A DNA stretch of 64,000 bases, taken from Marinibaculum sp040216765 (GTDB lineage Bacteria > Pseudomonadota > Alphaproteobacteria > Ferrovibrionales > Ferrovibrionaceae). The translations under genes and the position numbers were made by a program. Below the pieces are notes generated by a model. That model was given only the letters and a program-made list of their open reading frames with translations, did not search any database and was not told the DNA's origin. The stretch's first letter is position 1. Every line of letters begins with the position of its first letter. Below are positions 9,084 through 17,285 of the stretch, one piece after another. Location: the NCBI GenBank assembly GCA_040216765.1, contig JAVJON010000007.1, forward strand, positions 62,001-126,000, in the 5' to 3' direction.

Positions 9084-9659
9084 CTACGGCACCGGGTCGA
9101 AGACGATCTGCTTCTGCGACACCGGCACGAAGCCGCATTTCTGGTAGAGCGCCAGGGCGCCGGGATGGTCCAGGTCGCAGGTGTTGAGGACCACCTTCCG
9201 CGGCCCCCGGCTCCACGCCGCATCCACCGACCAGTCGAGGAAGTAGCGCCCCAGGCCGCGGCCCTGGAACGCCGCCATCAGGCCGAAATAGGACAGGGCG
9301 GCCTGGTCGGGGAGGCGGCGGAAGTCGATCTCGGCGAAGCCGGCCGGAACGCCGGCCAGCAGCAGCAGGTAGATATGCACCTCCGGGTGCTGGACGATGG
9401 CGGCCAGCGCCTTGTCGCTGAGGCGCTTGCGTTCGATCCAGTACCAGTCGTGGCCGATCGTGTCGTAGAGGTAGCGATAGAAATGCAGCGGCGGGCGCTC
9501 GCTGCGGATCAGGGTGAGCTTCAGGCCCTGCGGCGGATGCAGCAGCGGGCGCGCCGGCCGCTCCGCCATCTCCAGGAAGGTGACGGTGACGTCGAACTGG
9601 CCGTCGGGCCGCACCCGCGGCATGCGGGGCCGCTGCGGTGGCCGTTCGCTGCGGCTCAT
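9084..9659 (-). CDS. GNAT family N-acetyltransferase
   Basis: A 191-residue acetyltransferase of the GNAT fold. The acetyl-CoA binding motif A is seen as MAAFQGRGLGRYFLDW, followed by NTCDLDHPGALALYQKCGF, the usual C-terminal GNAT segment. The start chosen, MSRSERPP, lies seven bases after the stop of the upstream sseA gene; a longer open frame continues into sseA but has no family-like sequence. It is the last gene of a minus-strand run with cysK, alaX and sseA. The acceptor substrate is unknown. Confidence 0.85.
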   Translation of the reverse strand: MSRSERPPQRPRMPRVRPDGQFDVTVTFLEMAERPARPLLHPPQGLKLTLIRSERPPLHFYRYLYDTIGHDWYWIERKRLSDKALAAIVQHPEVHIYLLLLAGVPAGFAEIDFRRLPDQAALSYFGLMAAFQGRGLGRYFLDWSVDAAWSRGPRKVVLNTCDLDHPGALALYQKCGFVPVSQKQIVFDPVP

Positions 9660-9666
9660 TGGGCGG

Positions 9667-10590
9667 TCATGACCCGTTGTCGGGCGGTGTCCCATCGCCG
9701 TCCGGCCCGCCATCGCCTGACGGGGCGGGGCCGGTTGCCAGCGGCAGGTCCGCACGGCCGCCCCATTCGGCCCAGGAGCCGTCATAGACCGCGACCTGCG
9801 AACGCGCGCTCACCCGCTGGGCCGCCAGCGCGACGATGCAGGCCGACACGCCGGAGCCGCAGGTGGCGGCGATCGGGCGGGCCGGATCGACGCCGCTCTG
9901 CCGGAACAGGTCGGCGAGCCGCTCCGGCGGCAGGAAACAGCCGGTCTCCGGATCGGTGAAGGTGCTGAACGGCATGTTCACCGCGCCCGGCATATGGCCG
10001 GCCCGCAGGCCGGGCCGCGGCTCCGGCTCCGCGCCGGCGAAGCGGGGCGCCGGCCGGGCGTCCACCACCTGCTCGCGGCCGCTGGACAGGCTGCGCTGCA
10101 CCTGGGCCGTCTCGCGCAGCATGGTCTGGTCCATGCGGGCGGAGAAGTGACGCTCCTGGATCAGCGGCGGATGGTCGTCCGTCGGCCGGCCCTCGGCCAG
10201 CCAGTTCTTCAGGCCGCCGTCCAGCACGGCGACATCGTCATGGCCGAAGAAGCGGAACATGAACCAGACCCGCGCGGCGGCCAGCCCCCAGCGGTCGTAG
10301 ACGATGATCCGGTTGCCGTCGCCGAGGCCGAGGCGCCGCACCCTGGCGGAGAACTTCTCCGGGCTGGGCAGGCTGTGCGGCAGGCCGGTCTCCAGGTCGG
10401 CGATCTCGTCGATGTCGAAATAGACCGCCCCCGGAATATGCTCTGCCTCGTACTCGGCACGGGCATTGCCGGGCATGGTGGGAAGGTACCAGGTCGCGTC
10501 GACCACGCGGATATCCGGTGCGTTCAGATGGTCGGCGAGCCAGGCCGTGGAGACCAGCAGCTTCGGGTCGGAGGGCGCGGTATCGGGCAT
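9667..10590 (-). CDS. sseA: 3-mercaptopyruvate sulfurtransferase (two rhodanese domains)
   Basis: The protein of 307 residues has two rhodanese domains. The first is inactive-like and the second carries the active-site loop CGSGVSA, which is the signature of 3-mercaptopyruvate sulfurtransferase rather than thiosulfate sulfurtransferase. It moves sulfane sulfur from mercaptopyruvate to a thiol acceptor. The ATG start (MPDTAPSDPK) was preferred to a GTG 11 codons upstream, since neither has a strong ribosome-binding site and the ATG gives the usual length. Its position downstream of cysK fits cysteine metabolism. Confidence 0.9.
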   Translation of the reverse strand: MPDTAPSDPKLLVSTAWLADHLNAPDIRVVDATWYLPTMPGNARAEYEAEHIPGAVYFDIDEIADLETGLPHSLPSPEKFSARVRRLGLGDGNRIIVYDRWGLAAARVWFMFRFFGHDDVAVLDGGLKNWLAEGRPTDDHPPLIQERHFSARMDQTMLRETAQVQRSLSSGREQVVDARPAPRFAGAEPEPRPGLRAGHMPGAVNMPFSTFTDPETGCFLPPERLADLFRQSGVDPARPIAATCGSGVSACIVALAAQRVSARSQVAVYDGSWAEWGGRADLPLATGPAPSGDGGPDGDGTPPDNGS

Positions 10591-10661
10591 GTCTGGTTCT
10601 GTCTTTCTGGCAATCGTGGACACTGGCTACCGGGGGCCCCCGGGGGGCCGGCCGCCGCTGC

Positions 10662-11393
10662 TCATTCTGCGAAGGCGATCGTCACGCGCTTGTTCTGGCG
10701 CCCCTTGCTTTCCAGCTTGCGCACCTCGATCGGGCCGATCTCGCCGGTGCGGGCGACATGGGTGCCGCCGCAGGCCTGCAGGTCCAGCGGCCGGCCGCCG
10801 CCCGGCGCCGCGACCTCGATGAGGCGGATCCGGCCGCTGCCCCGGGGCGGCTTGACCGCCATGGTCTTCACCAGGTCCGGATTGGCGTCCAACTCGGCCT
10901 CCTCCACCCAGCGGGCCTGCAACGGGTGGTCGGCCGCGATCAGCGCATTGATCCGGTCGGTCAGCACCGCCTTGTCGGGAACTTCGGCGCCGGTGGCGTC
11001 GAAGTCGAGCCGCCCCTTGCCGTCGCTGATCTGTCCGCCGGTGACCGGCAGCGGCAGGACGGCGGACAGCAGGTGCAGGCAGGAATGCATCCGCATCAGG
11101 CGATGGCGCCGGTCCCAGTCCAGGCTGGCCGTGACGGTCGTGCCGGGGGCGGGCAGGGCGGTGCCGGGTGCCGGGACATGCAGCACGTCCTCCGGCCCGT
11201 CCGGCCCCTTGCGGCTGTCCTGGATGACCGTCTCCAGCCCGTCCGGGCCGGTCAGCCGGCCGGTATCGCCGGGCTGGCCGCCGCCGGCGGGATAGAAGAT
11301 CGTGCGGTCGAGCCGGATCCCTTCCGGGGTGGCCGCGACCACGGTCGCGGTGACCTCCGCCAGATAGGGATCGTCGCGAAACAGCAGGGTCAT
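10662..11393 (-). CDS. Alanyl-tRNA editing protein (AlaX family)
   Basis: A stand-alone editing domain of 243 residues that hydrolyses serine or glycine wrongly attached to tRNA-Ala. The zinc-binding residues are visible as the HSCLH motif near residue 100 and CGGTH near residue 210, both hallmarks of the AlaRS editing domain. Its ATG overlaps the cysK stop by four bases (ATGA). Translational coupling to an enzyme that consumes O-acetylserine is notable because mis-serylated tRNA-Ala is the main AlaX substrate, but a functional link is only inference. Confidence 0.9.
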   Translation of the reverse strand: MTLLFRDDPYLAEVTATVVAATPEGIRLDRTIFYPAGGGQPGDTGRLTGPDGLETVIQDSRKGPDGPEDVLHVPAPGTALPAPGTTVTASLDWDRRHRLMRMHSCLHLLSAVLPLPVTGGQISDGKGRLDFDATGAEVPDKAVLTDRINALIAADHPLQARWVEEAELDANPDLVKTMAVKPPRGSGRIRLIEVAAPGGGRPLDLQACGGTHVARTGEIGPIEVRKLESKGRQNKRVTIAFAE

Positions 11394-12394
11394 GACTCAA
11401 GCCAGCCTGGCACGGGAAGGTTCTTGGAGCGCAGGAAGTCCGGGTTGAACATCTTGCTCTGGTAGCGCGCGCCGCCATCGCAAAGGATGGTCACCACGGT
11501 ATGGCCCGGCCCCAGCTCCCGCGCGAGGCGGATCGCCCCGGCGATGTTGATGCCGCTGGAGCCGCCCAGCACGAGCCCCTCCTGGCGGATCAGGTCGAAG
11601 CAGATCGGCAGCGCTTCCTCGTCGGGGATCTGGAAGGCATGGTCCGGTGCGATGCCGTCCAGGTTGGCGGTGATCCGCCCCTGGCCGATCCCTTCGGTGA
11701 TCGAGCTGCCCTCGGCCTTCAGTTCGCCATGGGCGTAGTAGTGGTAGAGCGCCGCCCCCATCGGGTCGGCGACCGCGGTGCGGATTTCGGGGTTGCGTTC
11801 CTTCAGGGCCATATGCACCCCGGCAAAGGTCCCGCCGGAGCCGATCGCGCAGGCGAAGCCGTCGACCCGGCCGTCGGTCTGCTGCCAGATCTCCGGCCCG
11901 GTGGTCTGGTAGTGGATGTCGCGATTGGCGGTATTGTCGAACTGGTTGGCCCAGATCGCGCCGTTCGGTTCGCTGGCGGCCAGTTCCTCCGCCAGGCGGC
12001 CGGAAAACTTCACGTAGTTGTTCGGGTCCCGGTACGGCACCGCCGGGACGAGGCGCAGGTCGACGCCGCAGAGGCGCAGCATGTCCTTCTTCTCCTGGCT
12101 CTGCGTTTCCGGCATCACGATCACGGTGCGGTAGCCCAGCGCATTGCCGACCAGGGCGAGGCCGATGCCGGTATTGCCGGCGGTGCCCTCGACGATCACG
12201 CCGCCCGGCTTCAGCTGGCCCCGGCGCTCGGCATCGCGGACGATGCCCAGGGCGGCGCGGTCCTTGACCGAGCCGCCGGGATTGAGGAACTCGGCCTTGC
12301 CGAGGATCGTGCAGCCGGTCAGGTCCGAGGCGCTGCGCAGCCTGATCATCGGCGTATTGCCGATGGCGTCGATGAATCCGTCGCGAAAGTCCAT
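11390..12394 (-). CDS. cysK: Cysteine synthase (O-acetylserine sulfhydrylase type)
   Basis: This PLP enzyme makes cysteine from O-acetylserine and sulfide. The PLP lysine is in NPGGSVKDRAA, the phosphate-binding and substrate loop reads EGTAGNTGIGLALV, and IGSGGTFAGV is the glycine-rich PLP phosphate loop. At 334 residues it is slightly longer than E. coli CysK and ends with an extra segment (ILCDGGARYQSKMFN) seen in the longer CysK-like group, so another beta-replacement specificity is possible. It heads the minus-strand run cysK-alaX-sseA-GNAT. Confidence 0.9.
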   Translation of the reverse strand: MDFRDGFIDAIGNTPMIRLRSASDLTGCTILGKAEFLNPGGSVKDRAALGIVRDAERRGQLKPGGVIVEGTAGNTGIGLALVGNALGYRTVIVMPETQSQEKKDMLRLCGVDLRLVPAVPYRDPNNYVKFSGRLAEELAASEPNGAIWANQFDNTANRDIHYQTTGPEIWQQTDGRVDGFACAIGSGGTFAGVHMALKERNPEIRTAVADPMGAALYHYYAHGELKAEGSSITEGIGQGRITANLDGIAPDHAFQIPDEEALPICFDLIRQEGLVLGGSSGINIAGAIRLARELGPGHTVVTILCDGGARYQSKMFNPDFLRSKNLPVPGWLES

Positions 12395-12489
12395 GAGAGC
12401 CCGCGCTGCAAGAATGGGAGGCCGTTGCCAGACCTATACCGGCGCACCCCCGGGCATTCAAGACGACCCGCCCAGGACGGCCGGGCCGG

Positions 12490-13116
12490 TCAGGCCGGCG
12501 CCCAGGCCCTGCGCAGCCGGTCGCGTTCCAGGCGCAGCCACAAAAGTGCGATGAGGATCGGGCTGGAATTCGCCCGGCCGTCGCGCAGCATCGCGAAGGC
12601 GTCTTCCGCCGGCAGCATCTGAACGCGGATATCCTCGCCTTCCGCCACCACGCCATGCAGGCCGCCGCCACCGGCCAGGTCGGCGGAGACGCACCAGATC
12701 TGGACGCGTTCGCTGCAGCCGCCCGGCGTCGGATAATAGTCGCAGATCAGTTCCGCTTCGGCGCCAAGGGTGACGCCGGCCTCCTCATGGGCCTCGCGCC
12801 GGGCGGCCATCAGCGGCGTTTCGCCGGGATCGACGAAGCCGGCGACGATCTCGTGCATCCAGGGCAATGCCCCGTCCACATAGGCGCCGATGCGGAACTG
12901 TTCGATCAACGCAACCCTGTCATGCACCGGGTCGTAGGGCAGGACCGCGACGGCCGGCCGCCGGATCAGCACCTCCCGGTCCAGGGTTTCGGTCAGGCCG
13001 CCGGAGAAGCGTTCATGGCGCAGGTGCAGCCGCGTCAGGCGCATGAAGCCGTCATGCAGCACCTCCTCCGCCAGGATTTCGACCTGCCGGGGCGTCCTGT
13101 GGCGTCCTGTGGGCAT
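12490..13116 (-). CDS. Nudix hydrolase, ADP-ribose pyrophosphatase-like
   Basis: A 208-residue Nudix protein. The Nudix box is complete: GFVDPGETPLMAARREAHEE followed by AG. The upstream region (LIEQFRIGAYVDG) and the downstream YYPTPGGCSERVQ segment match the ADP-ribose pyrophosphatase (NudF) group, which hydrolyses ADP-ribose and related nucleoside diphosphate sugars. The start was set at the ATG after AGGAGGCAGG; an upstream in-frame start adds 15 unlikely residues. It is divergent from the chrR operon. Confidence 0.88.
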   Translation of the reverse strand: MPTGRHRTPRQVEILAEEVLHDGFMRLTRLHLRHERFSGGLTETLDREVLIRRPAVAVLPYDPVHDRVALIEQFRIGAYVDGALPWMHEIVAGFVDPGETPLMAARREAHEEAGVTLGAEAELICDYYPTPGGCSERVQIWCVSADLAGGGGLHGVVAEGEDIRVQMLPAEDAFAMLRDGRANSSPILIALLWLRLERDRLRRAWAPA

Positions 13117-13166
13117 CCTGCCTCCTGTCCTGTCGCCGCCCGCGGCGCCGGAAACACGCAACCCGG

Positions 13167-13196
13167 TGATCCGGTGCCGCGGGCATCGCGTATACT
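13167..13196 (+). promoter_or_regulatory. ECF sigma (RpoE/ECF11-type) promoter of the chrR operon
   Basis: TGATCC at 13167-13172 is followed after 16 bases by CGTATACT (13189-13196). The same arrangement occurs upstream of phrB on the other strand. From memory, TGATCC with a CGTA-type -10 element is what RpoE-ChrR group sigma factors recognise. The predicted transcript would start near 13203, giving a leader of roughly 97 bases before chrR. Confidence 0.75.
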
Positions 13197-13299
13197 CGAT
13201 GCACGGGTTCTACCCGATGTCGTATCCCGCCGAATATCCCGGGTGCCAGGGTCGCCCGGAAGCGGCGGTGCGGGTCCATCGTAAGCGTTAGGTGAAGAG

Positions 13300-13989
13300 A
13301 TGTACGGACAGGCCGAACAGCCATTGCCCAGCCATCACCCGGTCGAGGAATATCTTCTGGACTATGCCCTGGGGCATCTGCCGGAGGGCTGGGCGCTGGC
13401 CGTCGCGACCCATTTGACCTTTTGCCGCCAGTGCCGCAGCCGGGTCGCCGGGTTCGAGGTCATGGCCGGGTCCCTGGTGGCGACGGCGGAGGGGGTGCCA
13501 ATGCGCGACGGCAGCCTGGAATCGGTGCTTGACCGGATCGATGCCGGCGACGGCGAGGCGGATTCCGCGGCCGCGGTGCAGCCGCCCGTGCAACTCGACG
13601 GGATCGCGCTGCCGGCACCGCTTCGCCCCTACCTGGCCGCCGGCCCCGGCCGGGCGCCCGCCTGGCGGCGGGTGATGCCGGGGCTCCAGGAGATCGGCCT
13701 GTCGGTCGGCGATGCCGCCCAGAAGGCCGTGCTGATGCGGATCCGGCCCGGCAGGGCGATGCCCTGGCATACCCATCGCGGCGACGAGATGACCGTTGTC
13801 CTGGATGGCGGCTTCGTCGATGCATCGGGGGCGTTCCGCCGTGGCGACTGCGCGCTTCTCGACTCCCAGGTCGACCATCGGCCGGTCGCGATGGAGGATC
13901 GGCCCTGCATCTGCCTGGCGGTGACCGATGCCCCGCTGAAACTGACCGGACCGATCGGCCGCTGGCTGAGCCCCCTGCTGCGCTCCTGA
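13300..13989 (+). CDS. chrR: ChrR-type anti-sigma factor with cupin domain
   Basis: ChrR is a zinc-binding anti-sigma factor that holds the ECF sigma factor RpoE inactive until singlet oxygen or organic hydroperoxide is present. All known ligands have counterparts: His13, His38, Cys42 and Cys45 in the N-terminal anti-sigma domain, with the same spacing as His6/His31/Cys35/Cys38 of R. sphaeroides ChrR. His157, His159, Glu163 and His193 in the C-terminal cupin correspond to its second zinc site. GTGAAGAG precedes the ATG; length is 229 residues. Unusually, no rpoE gene lies upstream; the neighbour there is a divergent Nudix gene. It probably heads an operon with the SDR and NTF2-like genes. Confidence 0.9.
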   Translation: MYGQAEQPLPSHHPVEEYLLDYALGHLPEGWALAVATHLTFCRQCRSRVAGFEVMAGSLVATAEGVPMRDGSLESVLDRIDAGDGEADSAAAVQPPVQLDGIALPAPLRPYLAAGPGRAPAWRRVMPGLQEIGLSVGDAAQKAVLMRIRPGRAMPWHTHRGDEMTVVLDGGFVDASGAFRRGDCALLDSQVDHRPVAMEDRPCICLAVTDAPLKLTGPIGRWLSPLLRS

Positions 13990-13999
13990 GGGACGGACG

Positions 14000-14764
14000 A
14001 TGCTGAAGGAACCGGAGCGGGTCTGGATCACCGGCGCCAGTTCCGGCATCGGCCGGGCTGTGGCCCTGCGGTTCGTGCGGGCGGGCGCGACCGTGCTGGC
14101 CAGCGGCCGCGACCGGGCGGCGCTGGACGCGTTGCGCGCAGCGGCTTCCGCCGGGCCCGGCCGGGTTGCCTGCCACGCTGTCGATGTCACCGATCGCGAC
14201 GCGGTGTCGCGGATTGTCGCGGCGATGGAAGCGGCGGAGGGACCGATCGGCCGCGCGCTGCTGAACGCCGGGACCTACGAGCCGGTGGAGGCGGTGGATT
14301 TCGACGCCGGCGCGTTCGACCGGCAGTTCGCGGTCAATGTCGGCGGCACGGTGAACTGCCTGCAGGCGCTGCTGCCGGCAATGCGGGCGCGGGGCCGGGG
14401 GCAGATCGCGATCGTCGGATCGCTGTCCGGCTATCGTGGCCTGCGCCGCGCGTCCGCCTATGGCGCCAGCAAGGGCGCATTGATGCGGCTCGCGGAATCG
14501 CTCCACCAGGACCAGCGGGAGGCGGGGCTCGACATCCGCCTGGTCTCGCCCGGCTTCGTGCGCACGCCGCTCACCGACCGGAACGACTTCGCGATGCCCT
14601 TCCTGATCGAGGCGGAGGAGGCCGCGGCGCGGATCCATCGCGGCCTGGTGGATGGGCGGCGGTTCGAGATCGCCTTTCCCCGGCGCTTCGCCGCGATGAT
14701 CCGGCTGGGTTCGATGCTGCCATACGGGCTGTACTTCCCGCTGATGCGGCGGCTGACCGGATGA
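14000..14764 (+). CDS. Short-chain dehydrogenase/reductase
   Basis: A classical SDR of 254 residues: cofactor loop TGASSGIG at the N-terminus, NAG in the middle, catalytic Ser in VGSLSGYRG and the YGASKGA catalytic Tyr/Lys pair. The C-terminal MIRLGSMLPYGLYFPLM is hydrophobic and may touch membrane or bind a lipid. It begins 10 bases after chrR, with a GAGGGA ribosome-binding site, and its stop overlaps the next start (ATGA). The same combination of genes lies in the singlet-oxygen regulon of Rhodobacter, so a role in lipid or fatty-acid modification is inferred. Confidence 0.9.
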   Translation: MLKEPERVWITGASSGIGRAVALRFVRAGATVLASGRDRAALDALRAAASAGPGRVACHAVDVTDRDAVSRIVAAMEAAEGPIGRALLNAGTYEPVEAVDFDAGAFDRQFAVNVGGTVNCLQALLPAMRARGRGQIAIVGSLSGYRGLRRASAYGASKGALMRLAESLHQDQREAGLDIRLVSPGFVRTPLTDRNDFAMPFLIEAEEAAARIHRGLVDGRRFEIAFPRRFAAMIRLGSMLPYGLYFPLMRRLTG

Positions 14765-15213
14765 CGGTCGACATGGCCGGCCTGCCGCCGGAGGTGGCGC
14801 GCTATGCCGCGTTCTTCGACCGGATGACCGCCGCGCGCGTGCCGGAGCTGGCCGCGCTGGTGGCGCCGGATGTGCATTTCCGCGATCCGTTCAACGATGT
14901 TCGCGGCGCCGGGGCCATGCTGCGCATCATGGCCCATATGTTTGAGACCTGCGACGAGGCCGAGTTCACGGTTACCGGGGCGATGGCGCGCGACGGCCGG
15001 GCCTATCTGACCTGGATCTTCCGCTTCCGCCCGAAGCGCTTTCGCGGCCCGCCCTGGCATGTCGACGGCGTGACGGAACTGCGCTTCGACGCGGCAGGGC
15101 AGGTGACGCAGCATCTCGACTTCTGGGATTCGGGCAGCCAGTTCTACGCGCACCTGCCGGTGCTGGGATGGCTGATCCGCATGGTCCGCCGCCGCCTGCA
15201 GGTGGCGCCCTGA
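14761..15213 (+). CDS. NTF2/SnoaL-like fold protein
   Basis: A small protein of 150 residues with the SnoaL-like/NTF2-like pattern: an N-terminal helix with YAAFFDRMTAARVPELAALV, then APDVHFRDPFNDVRGA and a C-terminal sheet ending in QHLDFWDSG. It has no clear catalytic motif, and such folds serve as isomerases, cyclases or binding subunits. Its ATG overlaps the SDR stop by four bases, so the two are very likely co-translated. Related proteins occur beside the Cfa/DUF1365/FAD-oxidoreductase genes in Rhodobacter, which suggests a shared lipid pathway. Confidence 0.82.
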   Translation: MTVDMAGLPPEVARYAAFFDRMTAARVPELAALVAPDVHFRDPFNDVRGAGAMLRIMAHMFETCDEAEFTVTGAMARDGRAYLTWIFRFRPKRFRGPPWHVDGVTELRFDAAGQVTQHLDFWDSGSQFYAHLPVLGWLIRMVRRRLQVAP

Positions 15214-15241
15214 GCGGGGCGTCCGCCGCGGCGCTTCCCGG

Positions 15242-16468
15242 TCAGGCGGGCGTGAGCCGCAACCGCACGACGTCGATGCGCCCGGCGCGAAAGCCGCCTT
15301 CGCAATATGCCAGGTAGAACTCCCACATCCGGCGGAACCGCTCGTCGAAGCCCTGTCTCTCGATCGCCGGCCAGGCGGCCAGGAAACGCTGGCGCCAGAG
15401 GGCCAGGGTGCGGGCATAGTCGGATCCGAACAGGCTGGTTTCCTCCAGCCGCAGGCCGGCGCGCCGGAACTCGCCCGCCAGCGCGCCGAGCGAGGGCAGC
15501 AGCCCGCCGGGGAAGATATAGCGCTGGATGAAGTCCTGGCCGCGGCGATAGGCCGGAAAGTGGCTGTCCGCGATGACGATGGTCTGCAGCGCCGCGACCC
15601 CGTCCGGCGTCATCAGCTCGCGCAGACGCCCGAAATAGAGCGGCCAGTAGCGCTCGCCGACGGCCTCCAGCATCTCGATCGAGACGATGCGGTCGAAGCG
15701 GCCGGTCACGTCGCGATAGTCGCAGAGCGCGACCTCGACCCGTTCGTCCAGGCCTTCGTCGTGCACCCGTGCGGCGGCAAGTTCCGCCTGGGCGCGGCTG
15801 ACGGTGATCGTCGTCACCCGGCAGCCGATCTCCCTGGCGGCGAAACAGGCGAAGCCGCCCCAGCCGGTGCCGATCTCCAGGACATGGCTGTCGGGCCTGA
15901 GGTCGGCGGACCGCGCCATCAGGCGGTATTTCCGCAGCTGCGCCGATTCCAGGCTGTCGTGCCGGTCGGCGAAACAGGCCGCGGAATAGGTCATCGTGGG
16001 GTCCAGCCAGCGGGCATAGAAGTCATTGCCCAGGTCGTAGTGGAAGGCGATGTTCCGCCGGCTGCCGCCACGCGAGTTGTGCCGCAGCCCGTTCCAGGCG
16101 CGGCCGAGCAGGCGCACCGGCGGCGCCGCCCGCAAGGCGGCGCGGCCCAGCCCGTCGTTGCGGGCAGCCCATTCGACCAGGGCCGGCAGGTCGGCGGACC
16201 GGAAATCGCCATCGATATAGGCGGCCCCGACCCCGGTGGTGCCGCCGAACAGCATGCGGCGTGCGAAGCGGCCGTTGCGGATGTCGAGCTGTGCCTGCGG
16301 GCCCGGCGCCGCGCCGTCGATCTGCAGGGCGCCGCCCTGCGGCAGGGTCAGGTGCAGCGACCCGCATTCCACATGCCGGGCGAACCGCAGCAGGAGGCGC
16401 ATCCAGAATCCGGTCGTCGCCACCGCGGGCGGCCGCCGGCCGGCGGAGATTTCGCCTGTCTCGCTCAT
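15242..16468 (-). CDS. Cyclopropane-fatty-acyl-phospholipid synthase family methyltransferase
   Basis: A SAM-dependent methyltransferase of 408 residues acting on unsaturated acyl chains of membrane lipids. The family motifs are present: HYDLGNDFYARWLDP, the SAM loop VLEIGTGWGGFACFAA, and FIQRYIFPGGLLPS. Compared with E. coli Cfa as I recall it, the position of bicarbonate ligand Cys139 is Ala (MTYSAACF) and that of His266 is Gln (ALQTIVI), while Glu239 is kept (IEMLEAVG). This suggests an enzyme that methylates without closing a cyclopropane ring. Start and preceding stop overlap by four bases with the DUF1365 gene. It is the last gene of the phrB operon. Confidence 0.88.
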   Translation of the reverse strand: MSETGEISAGRRPPAVATTGFWMRLLLRFARHVECGSLHLTLPQGGALQIDGAAPGPQAQLDIRNGRFARRMLFGGTTGVGAAYIDGDFRSADLPALVEWAARNDGLGRAALRAAPPVRLLGRAWNGLRHNSRGGSRRNIAFHYDLGNDFYARWLDPTMTYSAACFADRHDSLESAQLRKYRLMARSADLRPDSHVLEIGTGWGGFACFAAREIGCRVTTITVSRAQAELAAARVHDEGLDERVEVALCDYRDVTGRFDRIVSIEMLEAVGERYWPLYFGRLRELMTPDGVAALQTIVIADSHFPAYRRGQDFIQRYIFPGGLLPSLGALAGEFRRAGLRLEETSLFGSDYARTLALWRQRFLAAWPAIERQGFDERFRRMWEFYLAYCEGGFRAGRIDVVRLRLTPA

Positions 16469-17274
16469 GGCCGCACACTGACCGGTGTTTCGTCGCCAGG
16501 GTCAATGGGGCGGGAGCCTGGGGGGCGCGGATGGAACCTGGCGCCTTTGCGCCAGAGCTTCCAGGCCTGCCAATGGATGCCGGCGACGACGCGCAGGGAT
16601 TGCAGCGGGAAGCGCAGCAGCAGCCGCAGCAGCGTCGCGTCGCTGCAGGCCAGCCGGCTGGCCGCATGGACCGCCGTCAGGCCATTGCCTTCGTCATCGT
16701 CGAAGCGGATCGACAGGGCAAAGCGCCCGGCCGGCGGCAGGATGCGGAACCGGTAGCGGCCTGTGGCGCCGAGGAACGGCGAGACGTAGAAGCGCTTCGG
16801 CTGGTCATGGCGCAGCGGGCCGGGGCGGCTCGCGGGCACCGGCAGCAGATAGGCATGCTGCCCGCCGAAGGTGTTCTTCACCTCGTAGAGGATCGCCCCC
16901 AGCCGCCCGCTGGCGTCGCGGCAGAAATAGACGCTCAACGGGTTGAAGACATGGCCGAACAGCCGCGGGAAGCAGAGGATCTGCAGCCGCGCGGCGTATG
17001 CCGACAGGCCGTGCTCCCCCAGTTGCGCCTCAAGCCAGGGGCGCAGGGGCCCGCCGTCTCGCGGGCCATGGTCGCGGTCCAGGAAGGCGATCGGCGCGAA
17101 CCGGTTATAGGCAAACAGCCGCAGGTCGCGGTCCGCCTGCGCCAGCCGGTCGAGGTCCAGCAGCAGCGAGAAGACCGGCAGCCGGAACAGGTGCCGCTGC
17201 GGCCCGTCGCGCCGGTGCAGGACATGGCCGCGGTAGATCGCCACCGGTCCGCCATCCTCAGCCGGGCATGACAT
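16465..17274 (-). CDS. DUF1365 family protein
   Basis: A 269-residue protein of the DUF1365 family, recognised from IYRGHVLHRRDGPQRHLFR near the start, FGHVFNPLSVYFCRD and YEVKNTFGGQHAYL in the middle. DUF1365 genes nearly always sit with a Cfa-like methyltransferase and an FAD-dependent oxidoreductase, as here, but the biochemical role is not settled; modification of methylated or cyclopropane fatty acids is likely. An alternative ATG five codons upstream (17289) would overlap the stop of the preceding gene; the one chosen follows GAGGCAGGAAG. Its stop overlaps the next start by four bases. Confidence 0.87.
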   Translation of the reverse strand: MSCPAEDGGPVAIYRGHVLHRRDGPQRHLFRLPVFSLLLDLDRLAQADRDLRLFAYNRFAPIAFLDRDHGPRDGGPLRPWLEAQLGEHGLSAYAARLQILCFPRLFGHVFNPLSVYFCRDASGRLGAILYEVKNTFGGQHAYLLPVPASRPGPLRHDQPKRFYVSPFLGATGRYRFRILPPAGRFALSIRFDDDEGNGLTAVHAASRLACSDATLLRLLLRFPLQSLRVVAGIHWQAWKLWRKGARFHPRPPGSRPIDPGDETPVSVRP

Positions 17275-17285
17275 CGCTTCCTGCC

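Noticed and set aside
13043..13291. 82-residue open frame upstream of chrR
   Set aside because: It overlaps the Nudix gene start and the ECF promoter, has no ribosome-binding site and no family resemblance.
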